From: Microglena sp. YARC
Taxonomy: Eukaryota; Chlorophyta; Chlorophyceae; Chlamydomonadales; Chlamydomonadaceae
Assembly (NCBI GenBank): GCA_022414725.1
Contig: CM039463.1
Coordinates: forward strand, 87,375,700 to 87,439,699
Reading direction: 5' to 3'
DNA length: 64,000 bases
Position numbers and translations under genes: made by a program. A model generated the notes under the pieces. It made no database searches. It was not told the origin of the DNA and was given only the letters and a program-made list of their open reading frames with translations. Below, piece after piece: positions 20,334 to 30,959 of this stretch. Within the stretch, counting starts at the first letter, position 1. Each line of letters starts with the position of its first letter.

Positions 20334-20670
20334 TGTAACAAACCGTAAGCTTCGCCCAGACGTTGCGAAGCATAACGTTGTTGAGATAACAGACTACATA
20401 AGCTTCGCCCAGACGTTGCGAAGCATAACGTTATCTGACGACAGCCTGGAACCTTCGACTGTCGTAGTTATCTGATGTGTTGCTGACAGTGTCGCAGACC
20501 AACTGTCGCGTTCCGTGTTCTGCAGCGTAAACCCTAGAACCCTAAGTTCTAGATCCTTCGGCGGCACTATAAATACCGTCGCGCGCTGCCTCTGTAACGT
20601 ATAAACGACTAAACTTTTATCCCTTCTTCTTCCACGAGAACTAGTCGAGCTCACGAAGACGCTCGTTACA
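20334..20670 (+). repeat. 3' LTR of G2
   Basis: Same length as the 5' LTR with only a handful of substitutions visible by eye (for example CTACATAAGC versus CTACGTAAGC and ACCGTCGC versus ACCGCCGC). Confidence 0.9.
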
Positions 20671-20692
20671 CCCCCTTCCCCTGCCCCGCCCT

Positions 20693-20939
20693 TGTTATTC
20701 ATCGGGTTTCACCGGTTCACCTAGAGTGACTTAGAGTGCATAGGACTACCTCCCTGCTGCACTGTACTGCGATGCCGCTGCCAGCTATGGCACGGACTCT
20801 GATGCCGGTACCCTGAGGTGCCGCGCCATCTCAGTACTTCCTCCTAGCGCATTGATCGAATGCTTATCTAACTGTAAAGATCTTATCCTTACCGTCTTCC
20901 CCTCGTCTCTGTGCTCTGCACATACTCCGGAAATTCACA
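20693..20939 (+). repeat. 5' LTR of element A
   Basis: Starts TGTTATTCATCGGG and ends GAAATTCACA; followed by GGTTACGGTCCC, a site comparable to the primer-like site after the element B LTR. The third family member is the solo LTR at 1803. Confidence 0.85.
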
Positions 20940-21080
20940 GGTTACGGTCCCTTCGCTTTAGATTGTCCTTGCTCGACGGTATTCCGAGCTGAAGGGCATT
21001 TTGATTGTTGTCGCGCGGAGTAAATCAATTGAAAGGATCGAGTAAGGCTCTCCACCCGACAAGAACCTCCCCGCTGGGAC

Positions 21081-21428
21081 TGTAACAGCTCAGGATGCAC
21101 TTAGCAGCCTGGGGGGTTATTCTAGTGTAACAGTCTACGTGATGTATGGTTATGTGTAAGTCGATATGCGTAAGCTAGCAGAACAGTAAGGGGGTTACCT
21201 AGGTAGGGGATGTAGAGTTGCTCGGGAAGAACGTCTTCGTGGAAGGAGTAGAAGGGTTCGTTCCGAGTAGCTCGTGTCTATGTACGCAACGTGTGCGTTG
21301 TGAGAGATGAGGCAGTACATGGGTATGGTACTGTATCATGTGCGTTCGTCACGTGGCTTACGGGTAAGGTGTACCCGTATGCCTTGCTGGAAGGCCAGAG
21401 TACCCGTGAAGGGTTCTGTACCGTTACA
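21081..21428 (-). repeat. 3' LTR of G1
   Basis: 348 bp, identical by eye to 44994-45341. The adjacent sequence read on the minus strand is GAGGGGGGGGAG directly before the LTR, the expected polypurine tract. Confidence 0.92.
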
Positions 21429-21561
21429 CTCCCCCCCCTCAAGAAGAGATGCGGACCCCGCATCTGATCGTAAGAAAGGTGGGATGTGAATACCAGTCGT
21501 AGTCGTATGTGCCGTACTCAAAATATACTTGATGAATCAAGTTGGTTTCGGAGAGAACCAT

Positions 21562-22170
21562 TTAACATCCCTTTTGAGTACTCCGGGAAAGATAGCTTAA
21601 TGAATAAAGCAATCTGACCGCCGTGTCGTATGCGTCGAGTGCGATGGGTTGGTGATGGGCCCGTTTTTTCGACGTACGTCGGGATATAACGGGCGTAACA
21701 CGGGATTTCCATGCATCGACGATGTGAGGGGCACTTTTCTTGACCGCTTTGGCGAGTTCCCAAGTGTCTTGTTCAATACCGAAGTCTTGCCATCGGACCA
21801 AGTATTCGAGACGTCGTTTGCTGGATGTGCCTATGACACGCGATTTCTCGCGCATGAAGCATTGTATATTCCAAATTGGAGCGCCGTCGGAGTCGAACTC
21901 AAGCGGTTGTCCCACATGGACAACGCCATCGGAGCGCCAATGCTTGATCAAACCCACGTGAAACACGGGGTGGATACGCATCATCTTGGGCAAAGCCAAG
22001 CGGCACGCCGTGACTTGCCGGACGACTCCGGTGACCTCGTCGCGTGGACCAATGCATTCCGTAATCGTATAGGGGCCAACAAAACGAGGCGTAAATTTTG
22101 GTTTACCCGTTGCCTTGAACTTCATATTGCGGGTGGACAAGAGAACTTTATCACCAAGGTTGAAGAAAAC
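21562..22170 (-). CDS. G1 integrase C-terminus and chromodomain
   Basis: The frame directly continues the integrase frame after one in-frame TAG (22171-22173). It opens with VFFNLGDKVLLSTRN, typical of the GPY/F-type C-terminal module after the integrase core, then MRIHPVFHVGLIKHW. Near the end YLVRWQDFGIEQDTWE is a chromodomain motif: YLV-x-W, a gap, then W-E. Chromodomains on gypsy integrases bind modified histones and steer insertion to heterochromatin. Apart from the single stop the protein looks intact. Confidence 0.88.
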   Translation of the reverse strand, partial: VFFNLGDKVLLSTRNMKFKATGKPKFTPRFVGPYTITECIGPRDEVTGVVRQVTACRLALPKMMRIHPVFHVGLIKHWRSDGVVHVGQPLEFDSDGAPIWNIQCFMREKSRVIGTSSKRRLEYLVRWQDFGIEQDTWELAKAVKKSAPHIVDAWKSRVTPVISRRTSKKRAHHQPIALDAYDTAVRLLYSLSYLSRSTQKGC

Positions 22171-23550
22171 CTATGTTCGTCGTTTATCGTAATGGGCTTT
22201 CTGCCGATCCTGAGCGGCTTGCATGCATGCCTTGCATTGATCTTGTCGTTCAATGTGATCGGCCCACCAATTGTTGGCAGCCGGACATTTCGATTCGACC
22301 TCAGCCTTGAGCGGCGTCGTAGGGTCGTAACCAAGGTACGCCCAAAATGGGGTGTTTTGAATGGACTCTTGGTAGGAATTGTTGATTGCAAATTCCACAA
22401 GCGCCAAGGACTTATCCCAATCATCGTGGTACGGCCCCACGTAGTGGCGAATCATGTCCTCGATGACTCGGTTCATGCGTTCCGTCTGACCGTCAGTTTG
22501 AGGATGAAACGCAGTCGAAAACGCTTGTCGCGTGCCCATCAAGCGATGGAGAGCCACGCCGAAATGGCCTGTGAATCGCGCATCGCGATCACTGAGGAGT
22601 TTCTTTGGGATACCATGATATCGGATGACACGATTCAGGTATAGGGTAGCGAATTCCTCTGCGTTTATCGTAGTATGACAAGGTTCGACATGAACCATTT
22701 TCGACAGTTTGTCGACAAACACTGCGATGGCATCATGGCCAGAAGAAGTTGGCGGAAGCGCCGTAATAAGGTCCGTGGAGACGCACTCCCAGAATTTCTC
22801 AGGAATTTCCACGGGAACCATGGTACCGTTAGGCTTTGCGTTTCCGGGCTTGTTCGTTTGGCACTTATGGCATTGTTGGACGAAGGCAGTAACATCTGCC
22901 GTGACTTTGGCCCAAGTAAAAGTGCGGGTGACCAGCTCCAATGTCTTGGTGCGACCGCAATGGCCCATGTAAATAGGGTCGTGAGCTTCGCGGATAATAT
23001 CCAGGCGAAGGGCTGCGTCGAGGGGGACACACAAAAATTCGCGTCCGTACTTGTTCTTCTTGAACCAGTAACCGTTTCTGGAAAACTTATCGCGGAGGCG
23101 CTTGCAGCCCGGCATGAAGTTCGAGTCCTTATTGTATCCAGCCAAAATTCGATCCATGATGGACGAAGAGGAGGGAGTCAACGCAGCGGGCATATGCCGA
23201 CTGCGTCGTCGCGTTTCCTTGACCGGAACTGACGGTACGGGGAGGATTTTAGGTGGGCGGGGTAGGATATCAACAACTGCAGGATTGTCTGCAATAGGAC
23301 GTTGCTTTCTCGATCGAGGCCGGCATTCGCTGACCAAGAGAGAGAAGACCAACAGCTGGTGCGCAACCGCGACGTTGGCGGGGGCAGAGAGGTTGGGATT
23401 GCGACTGACCGGGTCTGCCATATTATTGCGACCCGCGCGATACTCCCAAGTATAGCTAAAGGGCGCAAGGTCCTCCTGCCATCGGCCCATGCGTCGAGAA
23501 AGGACCGCCTTGGTGTCGAAATAAGTGAGCGGATTGTGGTCAGTGTCCAA
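22171..23550 (-). CDS. G1 RNase H end and integrase
   Basis: The frame begins within RNase H (DTDHNPLTYF, then AGRNNMADPVSR), broken at 23550 by C1. The integrase follows: an HHCC zinc-binding region (H...H then CHKCQ), then the core with its catalytic residues in VSTDLI (Asp), LSDRDARF (Asp) and DGQTERMNR (Glu), spaced as in active enzymes. The frame ends at TAG 22171-22173, after HYDKRRT, but coding similarity continues beyond it in the same frame. This is the strand-transfer enzyme of the element. Confidence 0.92.
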   Translation of the reverse strand: MDTDHNPLTYFDTKAVLSRRMGRWQEDLAPFSYTWEYRAGRNNMADPVSRNPNLSAPANVAVAHQLLVFSLLVSECRPRSRKQRPIADNPAVVDILPRPPKILPVPSVPVKETRRRSRHMPAALTPSSSSIMDRILAGYNKDSNFMPGCKRLRDKFSRNGYWFKKNKYGREFLCVPLDAALRLDIIREAHDPIYMGHCGRTKTLELVTRTFTWAKVTADVTAFVQQCHKCQTNKPGNAKPNGTMVPVEIPEKFWECVSTDLITALPPTSSGHDAIAVFVDKLSKMVHVEPCHTTINAEEFATLYLNRVIRYHGIPKKLLSDRDARFTGHFGVALHRLMGTRQAFSTAFHPQTDGQTERMNRVIEDMIRHYVGPYHDDWDKSLALVEFAINNSYQESIQNTPFWAYLGYDPTTPLKAEVESKCPAANNWWADHIERQDQCKACMQAAQDRQKAHYDKRRT

Positions 23551-24416
23551 TTTCGCTAAATGTAGGCGAAAGACACGATTTGCTGCGGAACTACAGAGAA
23601 ATGTAGGCGTACAGTGGACGAAATGTCTCGGCTCACCTCAAACCAGCGATCCCGACAGACACCCAGAACTTTTCGTAGACTGAAGCGTGACCAATAACTC
23701 CTCGATCGCACGTTAACTACTGAGTTCTAATACGCGAAGAGCTATGCAACTTTCTGTCGCTCGAGGGTCTGTTAGCAACCTTTTCGAGGGGTCATTCTCG
23801 CGAACCTGCAAAGCTCTGCCAGCGATTCCGAGATAGAATGAACAATTAGGCAACGAAGTACTAGCGCGAACTACTCGTTGGTGAAATGCTTTCATTCGGG
23901 AAAATGGACACCTCAAGTCACCGATGTGCTTTCGCTGCATGCGTCGAAAATGGCGCTGTTGTAGGGCGAAACCATGACGATTTTATCACTGTGATGAAAG
24001 CCTAAGTCACACAGAAATATTAGTGTGACTTGCGATTACGTGTCAGTGCTCTTACTAATTTTGATAGATGTCTTCGCAGGGTGACCTTTCACCAGCCTTT
24101 CACGTGCATTTAGCCAAGGCGGATTGTACGCGGCATGGCGAAATGGCCGTTCGATTAGAGCCTTTACAATATGGCTAAGGTTAGCCACGCCAACCTTCTA
24201 CCTCTCGTACTCCTACCTCATATTCTTCCCTCCCTCGCCCAAAGCATGTGTTTGTTGCTACTTGATATTTCTGGCGTCCTGCTTTATTCCCTCCTTTCTT
24301 TCCAACTTTCTTTTCAGTATTAATGCGCAACACCCTCTTCCGCCTTCCGCGTGGACAAGCGCAAAGTAGTGCGTCAGGTTGTTTTTGAAATTTGACAAAT
24401 GCTCTGGTCCTATCTC

Positions 24417-24710
24417 CTACACAAATTCCCTTACATCGGTTCCGCTAATTCTCGCAACCGATCCGTCTATGCTAGACCTGTGTAGGTTGTCAGTGCTGGA
24501 GGCATGGTATCTTGCAGCCAGCGGCCCTTGCGTCGTCAACTCCTTAACCAGGAAGCCCGGTCGGCGCTGCTGTACTGCCACCGCATGAATAAGCTGCATA
24601 AATTGCAGCATCTCGGCAGTCCACTCGACGTTGCTCTGGACACGGTCAAATATGGTGGTATGTGGAGTCTGCTGTACCAGGAGCATGACTTCAGCTTGGG
24701 ATGGCAGCAT
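24417..24710 (-). CDS. Conserved protein of unknown function in C1
   Basis: The frame reads TPHTTIFDRVQSNV, EMLQFMQLIHAVAVQQRR, LAARYHASS and ends SGTDVREFV. The same frame with the same stop occurs in C2 (43359-43772) and C3 (52575-52105). C1 has a shorter open start. No known domain is recognised. Conservation of frame and stop in three copies suggests a real protein, perhaps the element's own, but repeats of recent common origin would also look alike. Confidence 0.45.
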   Translation of the reverse strand: MLPSQAEVMLLVQQTPHTTIFDRVQSNVEWTAEMLQFMQLIHAVAVQQRRPGFLVKELTTQGPLAARYHASSTDNLHRSSIDGSVARISGTDVREFV

Positions 24711-24844
24711 GATTAGTTGGCACTGTGCAAAGTAGGAAGCTGGGACAACTTGCTCCCAACTCTTATGTGAGTCATACTTCCACCTGTTCTCTCCTGGGCC
24801 TGAGTAGAGATTTTAAGGACACGGGGCCTTATACTCTAGTTGGA

Positions 24845-25171
24845 TCATGCACTGCCCTGGCTGCATGGTGCCCTTGAGCATTGTATCAAGAGATCATGCG
24901 TGGCAATTATCCCTTGAGACCCTGCATGATAGATGGTGGCAGCACTGTGTCTATTTGGCTGACGCACTCGACCCATGTCTATGGCATGCATCTTCACATT
25001 GGGTTCACTCCTAGTGGTTGTGGCAGTCTTGGCATGTTGCCTCTTGTGTTGTGGTGGATACTGGTTCTCCTTGCTTTGCTGGGTGTTGGGTGACAGTCCA
25101 ACCTTGTCTTTATGCCTCGGTCTTCCAGATCCATTCTGCATGGTAAACTCAGGCAAGTGTGGACAATGCAA
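24845..25171 (-). CDS. Possible basic, Thr-rich protein segment in C1
   Basis: This 108-codon frame is preserved in C2 (43010-43336) and C3 (52865-52539) at the same length. It contains FTMQNGS, a Lys/Arg-rich patch (PPQ-KR-Q then a Thr run) that could be a nuclear signal, and ends QCSRAPCSQGSA. It precedes the other conserved frame on the same strand and may be an exon of one gene; the opposite strand is also open, so the coding strand is not certain. Confidence 0.35.
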   Translation of the reverse strand: MHCPHLPEFTMQNGSGRPRHKDKVGLSPNTQQSKENQYPPQHKRQHAKTATTTRSEPNVKMHAIDMGRVRQPNRHSAATIYHAGSQGIIATHDLLIQCSRAPCSQGSA

Positions 25172-25724
25172 GGCTGGGGTAGGACCTGAGGTTCAGGTAC
25201 CTAAGCTTAGGGCAGGTTGGACTTCCAGGGGGATCTCCCTACCAATGCGCAAAAACAACACAAATGGTGTCAATAAATGTAACTATGCCCGCCCTTCATT
25301 TTTGCAGGGACCCATGCTCTGTCTGGTAGCGGTCTGAAGGTTGCTTGTAGGTTGGGTTTCACAACAATTTGGCCTAGGGAATTCTGACTTGATCACATGC
25401 CTAAATAGTGTCCACCTGCTTGCATGCCTCCTTTTGTGCATTCATGTCTGTATGCCTGCCTTTCTGTCTTCCTCCCTGGTGACTGATTGGCTGACTATCT
25501 GGATGGTGACTGCAGCTTGGAGGTGCTAGGCATAGAGTGTTCAGCCCATGGGAAAGTGGCTTGCCTGCCTGCATGCCTATCTGTTGCACGCATGAATACT
25601 TGCTTGTCAGTCTGCTTGAGCGCTTGGCCATTGTTGACACAAGACAAGGGGGCTTTAAACTATCATCAAATAAGAAGTAAAGGGTGCTACTTAATTTATC
25701 TATGCCTGCATTCTGTATTTGCAG

Positions 25725-26722
25725 GGACCATCGCTCTGTCTTCCCTCCCAGTCCTGATGTTCCACTGTCACATGAGGCTTTTGGACAACAACGTAAGTGA
25801 TAAGTGAAGCTTGCTTGTAGGTGCGGTTTAGCAACAATTGTGTGGCATAGCAAATTATGTCTTGATTCATGCCTAGGTGGTGCCCACGTGCATCTGTCTA
25901 TGTTTGTGTCATTGTCTCTGCCATCGTCTCTGTAACTGCATCTGTACTATGCCTCTGTCTATGTACTGCCCTTCATTGATCTCTAACGCATACCCTGCTC
26001 TGCACGTCACTGTCCTGCCCCTTGCCATCCTCCCTGACCTTCATTGCTCTGTAACGCAGGCCATGCCCAGCTAATCACCATCCTACCCCTATCCGTGCTC
26101 TCTGCCCTTCCTTGCTCTCTAACGCCTGCCCTGCTCTGCTCATCACTGTCATCTAGCCCTTTGCCATTATCCCTGCCCTGATGAGCCGAGCATGGCAGGC
26201 GATAGAGAGCAAAGAGGGGCAGGGATACTGGCAATTGCCATTATCCATGCTCTTGGTTCTCAAATGCATGCATTACTATGCTCATCACTGAGGTCCTGCC
26301 CCTTGCCTTGCTCCCTTCCCTTCCTTCCTCTTGAACGCATGCCCTTCTCTGATCATCACTTTCCAGGCGTACTTTGCTCCCTTCCCTGCTTTGCTCTCTA
26401 ACACATGCCCTGATCTGCTTATCGCATCCATGCCCCTTACCGTGCTCCCTGCCATTCATTGCTCTATAATGCCTGCTCTGCTCTGTTTAGCACATGCCTG
26501 CCCCTTGCCATGCTCCCTGCCATTGGTTGCTATGTAACACATGCCATGCTCTGCTCATCACCGCACCGTCCTGCCCCTTGCCATTCACCCTGCCCTTGGT
26601 TGCTCTCTAACGCATGCCCTGCTCTGCATGTCTTACAGGGCAAAATGATGGATGGAAATGCTACAACTGCAATGAAGATTGTTGCCACGAAGGAACTAAA
26701 CATGCTGAAGATGGAAATATAA
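25725..26722 (+). CDS. Spliced gene end in C1 with satellite intron
   Basis: One exon, 25725-25792, lies between TTTGCAG and GTAAGTG and reads IALSSLPVLMFHCHMRLLDNN. The last exon starts after TCTTACAG at 26639 and reads GKMMDGNATTAMKI, then VATKEL. In C2 and C3 the protein stops straight after KEL; in C1 it runs on to 26722. The intron between them holds the 70-bp minisatellite. Function unknown; the first exons are not defined. Confidence 0.5.
25990..26635 (+). repeat. 70-bp minisatellite in the C1 intron
   Basis: The unit contains CTCTCTAACGCATGCCCTGC, TCTGCTCATCAC and CCTGCCCCTTGCCATT. About nine diverged units here, against about 15 in C2 and 25 in C3. The Leu/Pro/Cys-rich frames read through it are products of the repeat, not genes. 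Confidence 0.85.
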
Positions 26723-27059
26723 AATATAATCAGTGAAGATATATAGATGTATAGCTTTGATTGGACGTTTCTTCTTGGTGGATATATATGCCTATGTTTT
26801 CATAAGTAGACAAATAGATAGCTGCCTGCAGGCTGCGTATATACTTGTACTTGAACTTAATTAGCTACATGGTTCCAGCCAGCAATTTGGCTGCTTGTCG
26901 TCTTTTGCTCGCTGTCTATCTATGGTTAATGGATATATAGGGAATATATGGGCTGTAGTGGATGTACATGTGTAAGGATGCTTACATAGATAAATAGGTA
27001 GATCAATAGGTTAATGGATGCATAGTTTATTATGTATGTAATCTATCTTCTCGAATCCT

Positions 27060-27400
27060 GGTGTAATTGAGAAATGCTCCTGAAAAATATTCCTGAAATG
27101 CGACCTCTCCGACCACCGTGCCCAAACCGCCCTGCAGGCGAAGTACAGGCGAAATGTCTCAAAATAACGTACTTTTCGCCTCATTTACGTGCACAAGCCG
27201 CCGTGCGTGGCGAGGTGCAGGCGAAAAGTCTCAGAAGTCGGAGACTTTTCGACGATAATCCGCCTTGGCGAAATGTAGGCGAAATGTCTCAGAAGTCTGA
27301 GACATTTCGACGACAATCCGCCTTGGCTAAATGTAGGCGAAATGTCTCAGGATTCCGAGCTACAGGCGATGGGGTATAGGGCTTAGAAGTTATTAGTCAT
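27060..27400 (+). repeat. C1 subterminal repeats
   Basis: Several copies of GGCGAAATGTCTCAGA and its inverse GAGACATTTCGAC lie within 450 bp of the right end. Clustered short repeats close to each end are typical of CACTA transposase-binding regions. Confidence 0.6.
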
Positions 27401-27505
27401 TAACTAGCTATGACTAATCGCGTACCCCGCGTGCGTTCCTCGTGCGTTCCGCGTGCATTCCGCTGCGCTCGTACGCATTTAGCGATCTGTCGACTTCCCC
27501 GAGTG

Positions 27506-29254
27506 GAGGTAGCATCGCCACTCGGTCAATGCGTGGACGATCACTAGCATTTCTTGTTCCGTCGTTGTATAATTCAGCTCCGCTGGGATATACTTCTTGC
27601 TGGCGAAGGCGATGGGGTGTTTATCTTGTAAGAGCACCGCGCCCGTACCAAGCAAAGATGCGTCGGTAATGACTTCGAAAGGTTTGCTGAAATTCGGCAG
27701 CGCTAGGACTGGAGCGGATAGCAAAGCTTCTTTGAGGCCTTCGAATGAGACGAGATGTTCTTGTTTGAACAAGGGGCCCAGTTCACCCTTGATGTTAGAC
27801 AAGGTTTGAAGAGGGGCAGCGAGAGACGAATAGCCTTGGATAAATTTGCGAAAATAATTGCACAAACCTAGAAATGAGCCGATCTCTTTCGCCGTTTTCG
27901 GGGTAGGCCAGTCACGGACTGTGCTAACCTTTTTCGGATCAACTTTAATTCCGTCGCGTCCAATGTAATGACCCAGGAATTTAACTTCCGTTTTGTTGAA
28001 GGAACATTTGGAGAGTTTCGCGTATAATTCGTTGTCCTGGAGGACCTGGAGAACTGTGGCCAAGTTGGCCAAGTGCTCCGCCGGAGTGCGTCCGTAAACC
28101 AAGATATCGTCTAAGTAGACCACGACGAACTTGTGCAAGTAGGGCGCGAATATTTGGTTCATGACCGCTTGGAACGTGGCCGGCGCGTTCGCCAAACCCA
28201 TCCCAAGGACTTTAAATTCATACTGACCCATCGGGGTAGTGAATGCAATCTTCGGCGCGTCCTCGTCCGAAATTCGTATTTGGTAATAACCAGACGTGAG
28301 GTCTAGGGAACTGAACAAAGTAGCTCCACCTAGCCGATCAATGGTCTCGTCTATACGGGGAAGGGGATACCTGTTTTTAATCGTGATGTTGTTGAGTGCT
28401 CGCCAATCGCAAACAACACGGTATCCCGTTCCACCCGGTTTCGCTATGATCATAATCGGCGCACCGTACGGGGACGAGCTCGGGGCGATGAATCCTTGCT
28501 GCAACAGGTCGGAGACGTATTCCTCACGTAGTAAGGTCTCGGCTGGACTCATGCGACGATTTCTGCGATATGGCGCGTAAGCATTGTCTTGCGTTTTGAT
28601 GACGTGAGGTATAACTCGATGGTTAGAAGTCCCCATAGGCAAATTGTTGAAGACTTTGCGATACTTCCATAGGAGAGCGCGCAGGTCGCTGGCTGAGATG
28701 AGCGTTTTATCGTTGTGGTCAAGGATGTTGTCGCGGATCCAGTTTTCGAAATCCATGCTTGCTACCGGCGGACCAGGTAAAAGCCCGTCGGATGGCAATA
28801 ATTTTGTCAGCAATTTCGCCCGTTCATCGGCAGTGACGTTAGACGCCGGCAAATCCGCTCGGGATTCGCGGACATTGACCATGACATGGTTAGCGCCAGC
28901 CTTTAAAAGCTTTGCTGCCTTGCGACCCGTAATCACTGGGTCATTGGTTGACTTGCCCGAAAGTGCCATAGTGAAGAAGGAATGAGCCGTTTCGTCCCGC
29001 TGCCTGTTTATAGGTGTTATACAGCAGCCGTACCGTTTTAGCGACAATGTCATGCGATCGTAGTCTAGGACGGCCTTTTTGTTGCGCATCCAGTCGGATC
29101 CGAGGATTAGGTCTAATCCTCCAAGAAGTTTGTCGACGACATGGACGAACACTTTGCCAACATATCGTTGTATGCGGATAGGGAGCGTGACCGTCCCGCG
29201 GATTTTGATAATCCCGTCGGTATTTAGTACTTCTTTGAGGGTCGTTTGAAACAA
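27506..29254 (-). CDS. G1 protease end, reverse transcriptase and RNase H start
   Basis: Reading from 29254: the C-terminal half of the aspartic protease (LILGSDWM), a connecting region with HRVIPHVI, then reverse transcriptase with KNRYPLPRIDE, FSSLDLTSGYYQI (first catalytic Asp), LGMGLANAPATFQ, and VVYLDDILVY (catalytic Asp pair, about residues 381-383). The thumb region FLGHYIGRDGI follows, then RNase H with ITDASLLGTGAVL and KKYIPAELNYTTTEQEML, ending at WRCYL where C1 is inserted. The last few codons before 27479 come from the C1 end. All visible reverse transcriptase catalytic residues are present and the frame is unbroken. Confidence 0.92.
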
Positions 29255-29724
29255 AGAAAATCCTGTTTCAAATTGTTCGTTTGATTCATTCTTAGATTCA
29301 ATCGGAGATAACCTTGATTCAATCGATCTTTGTTTCCTGTTTGAATCAGTCGGCCATCAAACCTACCGATTGAGATCCGTTTGAAACAAGGTTGGTTGTT
29401 TCAAACATGACTCAAACCATGTTCAAATAGATCTTAATCAAGCCGTCATCAACGTGCCCCTTGAAAAAGGTTTGAAACAAGGTTGGTTGTTTCAAACATG
29501 ACTCAAACCATGTTCAAATATATATCTGTTTTTTTCGTAAAGCAATGCAAGCACTGAAGACTGAGGGCGCATATTTGGACAGCAGGACTCTTCGATCTTT
29601 GTTACAGAAATTGAAAGCACCATAATGAATGAATCCTTAGATAGTTAAACATGATAGTAATTAGTGATTGAAGAGCTAGATATATATGCTACTAAGGAAG
29701 TGCAGTTGGCCACGAAGTAGTTCC

Positions 29725-30700
29725 TCAGGTACGAATTGACGAAACTCCAGCATGCTGTGCTTCTTGTTCATCAACGACATCGTCTTCAGCCTCAAGGTCA
29801 TAAGCATCCAGGCGTTCTGACGCGAGACCAGTCGCAAGAGTGAGACCTGCAGACAAATGTTCGTTGGTGAGCGTTAGTTGAGATACATTGGCAGCAATGC
29901 GCATTCTTCCGACTTTCAAATAGCAGCCATGGTTCAAACCAAATTCGCTATCTGAATGCGCACCTGTTTTGCACCTCGAGCATTGGAACTCTTGCGGCTC
30001 CATGATGAGCTGGACGATAGGTCGACTTGCTGCAGCTGCCTTAATGCCTGCGGAACAACTCGAAAAAGCGAGTCAGTCAAAAGTTGAGACAAATTCTGGT
30101 CAAGTAAGGCACCACTTGACGAGACGCAAAACGCAGTACCTTAACCGCACGCGCGGGGCGGAGAAGCAGGTCGCTACAGTCTTGGGTTGAAGCACAACAA
30201 TTCCCAAAGCAAAGTACCGCTGAAGCAAGTGCTCGCGCGTGTAGGTATTGACGGATCTCAGAAGTAATTCGGGAATGGCTGAAGCTATGAAAGCAAGCTC
30301 AGTCCAAGTTAATGCAAGGAAAGCAGGCAGCATGTCGCTATCTGACTGCGCACCTGTTTCACACCTCGAGCATTGGAACTCTTGCGGCTCCATGATAGGT
30401 CATTTTGCTGCAGCTGCCTTAATGCCTGCGACACAACTCTGGTCAAGTAAGGCACCACTTGACGAAACGAAAAATGCAGTACCTTAACCGCACGCGCCGG
30501 CGTGGGCGGAGAAGAAGGTCGCTACAGTCTTGAGTTGAAGCACAACCATTCCCAAAGCAAAGTGCCGCGGAAGCGAAGTGCTCGCGCATGTAGGTATTGA
30601 CGGATCTAGGAAACAATTCGGGAATGGCTGAAGCTATGAATAGATCAGTCCAAGTTAATTCAAGGAAAGCAGGCAGCATGGTGCGCTATTCTGCAGGAAT
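29725..30700 (-). repeat. Tandem units of about 345 bp with short open frames
   Basis: Units near 29930, 30110-30400 and 30440-30690 share GACGAAACG..AATGCAGTACC, CGGCTCCATGAT and GGTATTGACGGATCT. Two minus-strand frames (30003-29725 and 30393-30100) start with EPQEFQCSRC, a C-x-x-C pair. Their downstream parts differ. Unit one has an acidic tail (LEAEDDVVDEQEAQ). This could be a duplicated exon of an unknown gene; no family recognised. Confidence 0.45.
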
Positions 30701-30959
30701 ATCGCTGAGTCGAGAACCAATTGACGCGCAGTGAACAGTGAAAGCTTGCACAGCCGCTAAGTTGAAGCGCTAACCCATTGCGCTGACCAGTTTGAACTGT
30801 ACAGCATGCAGTACCGCCGTAACCGCACGCGCATGGGCGGAGAAGCAGGTCGCCATATTTGAATCGGATTCTCGGGGCCTGCGCCTGCGGTGCATGCGGG
30901 ATCTGCGTCGCAGGACCTAGACAACCCTGATGGGGGTCATGCTAATCAAACCTGATGAA

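Larger units (their letters stand above)
14679..20670 (+). mobile_element. Gypsy (chromovirus-like) element G2, decayed
   Basis: It is bounded by two 337-bp LTRs (14679-15015 and 20334-20670) with TGTAAC...GTTACA ends and a 5-bp target duplication CCCCC (14674-14678 and 20671-20675). A purine tract CCCCGGGGAGGA precedes the 3' LTR, fixing plus orientation. The internal frames are broken everywhere, but in order one can recognise a Gag zinc knuckle (about 16600), reverse transcriptase pieces (about 17920-18150), integrase core pieces (about 18955-19260) and a chromodomain trace (about 19829-19885). It cannot encode its own proteins. Confidence 0.85.
23548..27505 (+). mobile_element. CACTA-like element C, copy C1 (inside G1 RNase H)
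   Basis: The right end is CTGTCGACTTCCCCGAGTG; the left end keeps only AATTTCGCTAAATG because the outer bases (CACTCGGGGAAGTGAC) and probably a few host codons are deleted. It interrupts G1 RNase H between WRCYL and DTDHNPL. Shared with C2 and C3: subterminal GGCGAAATGTCTCAG repeats, a conserved antisense frame (24710-24417), spliced exons (25725-25792 and 26639 on) and an intron minisatellite (25990-26635). No transposase was recognised. Confidence 0.7.

Noticed and set aside
21649..22644. 331-codon plus-strand frame opposite the G1 integrase
   Set aside because: It is the antisense shadow of a clear integrase and chromodomain gene on the minus strand.
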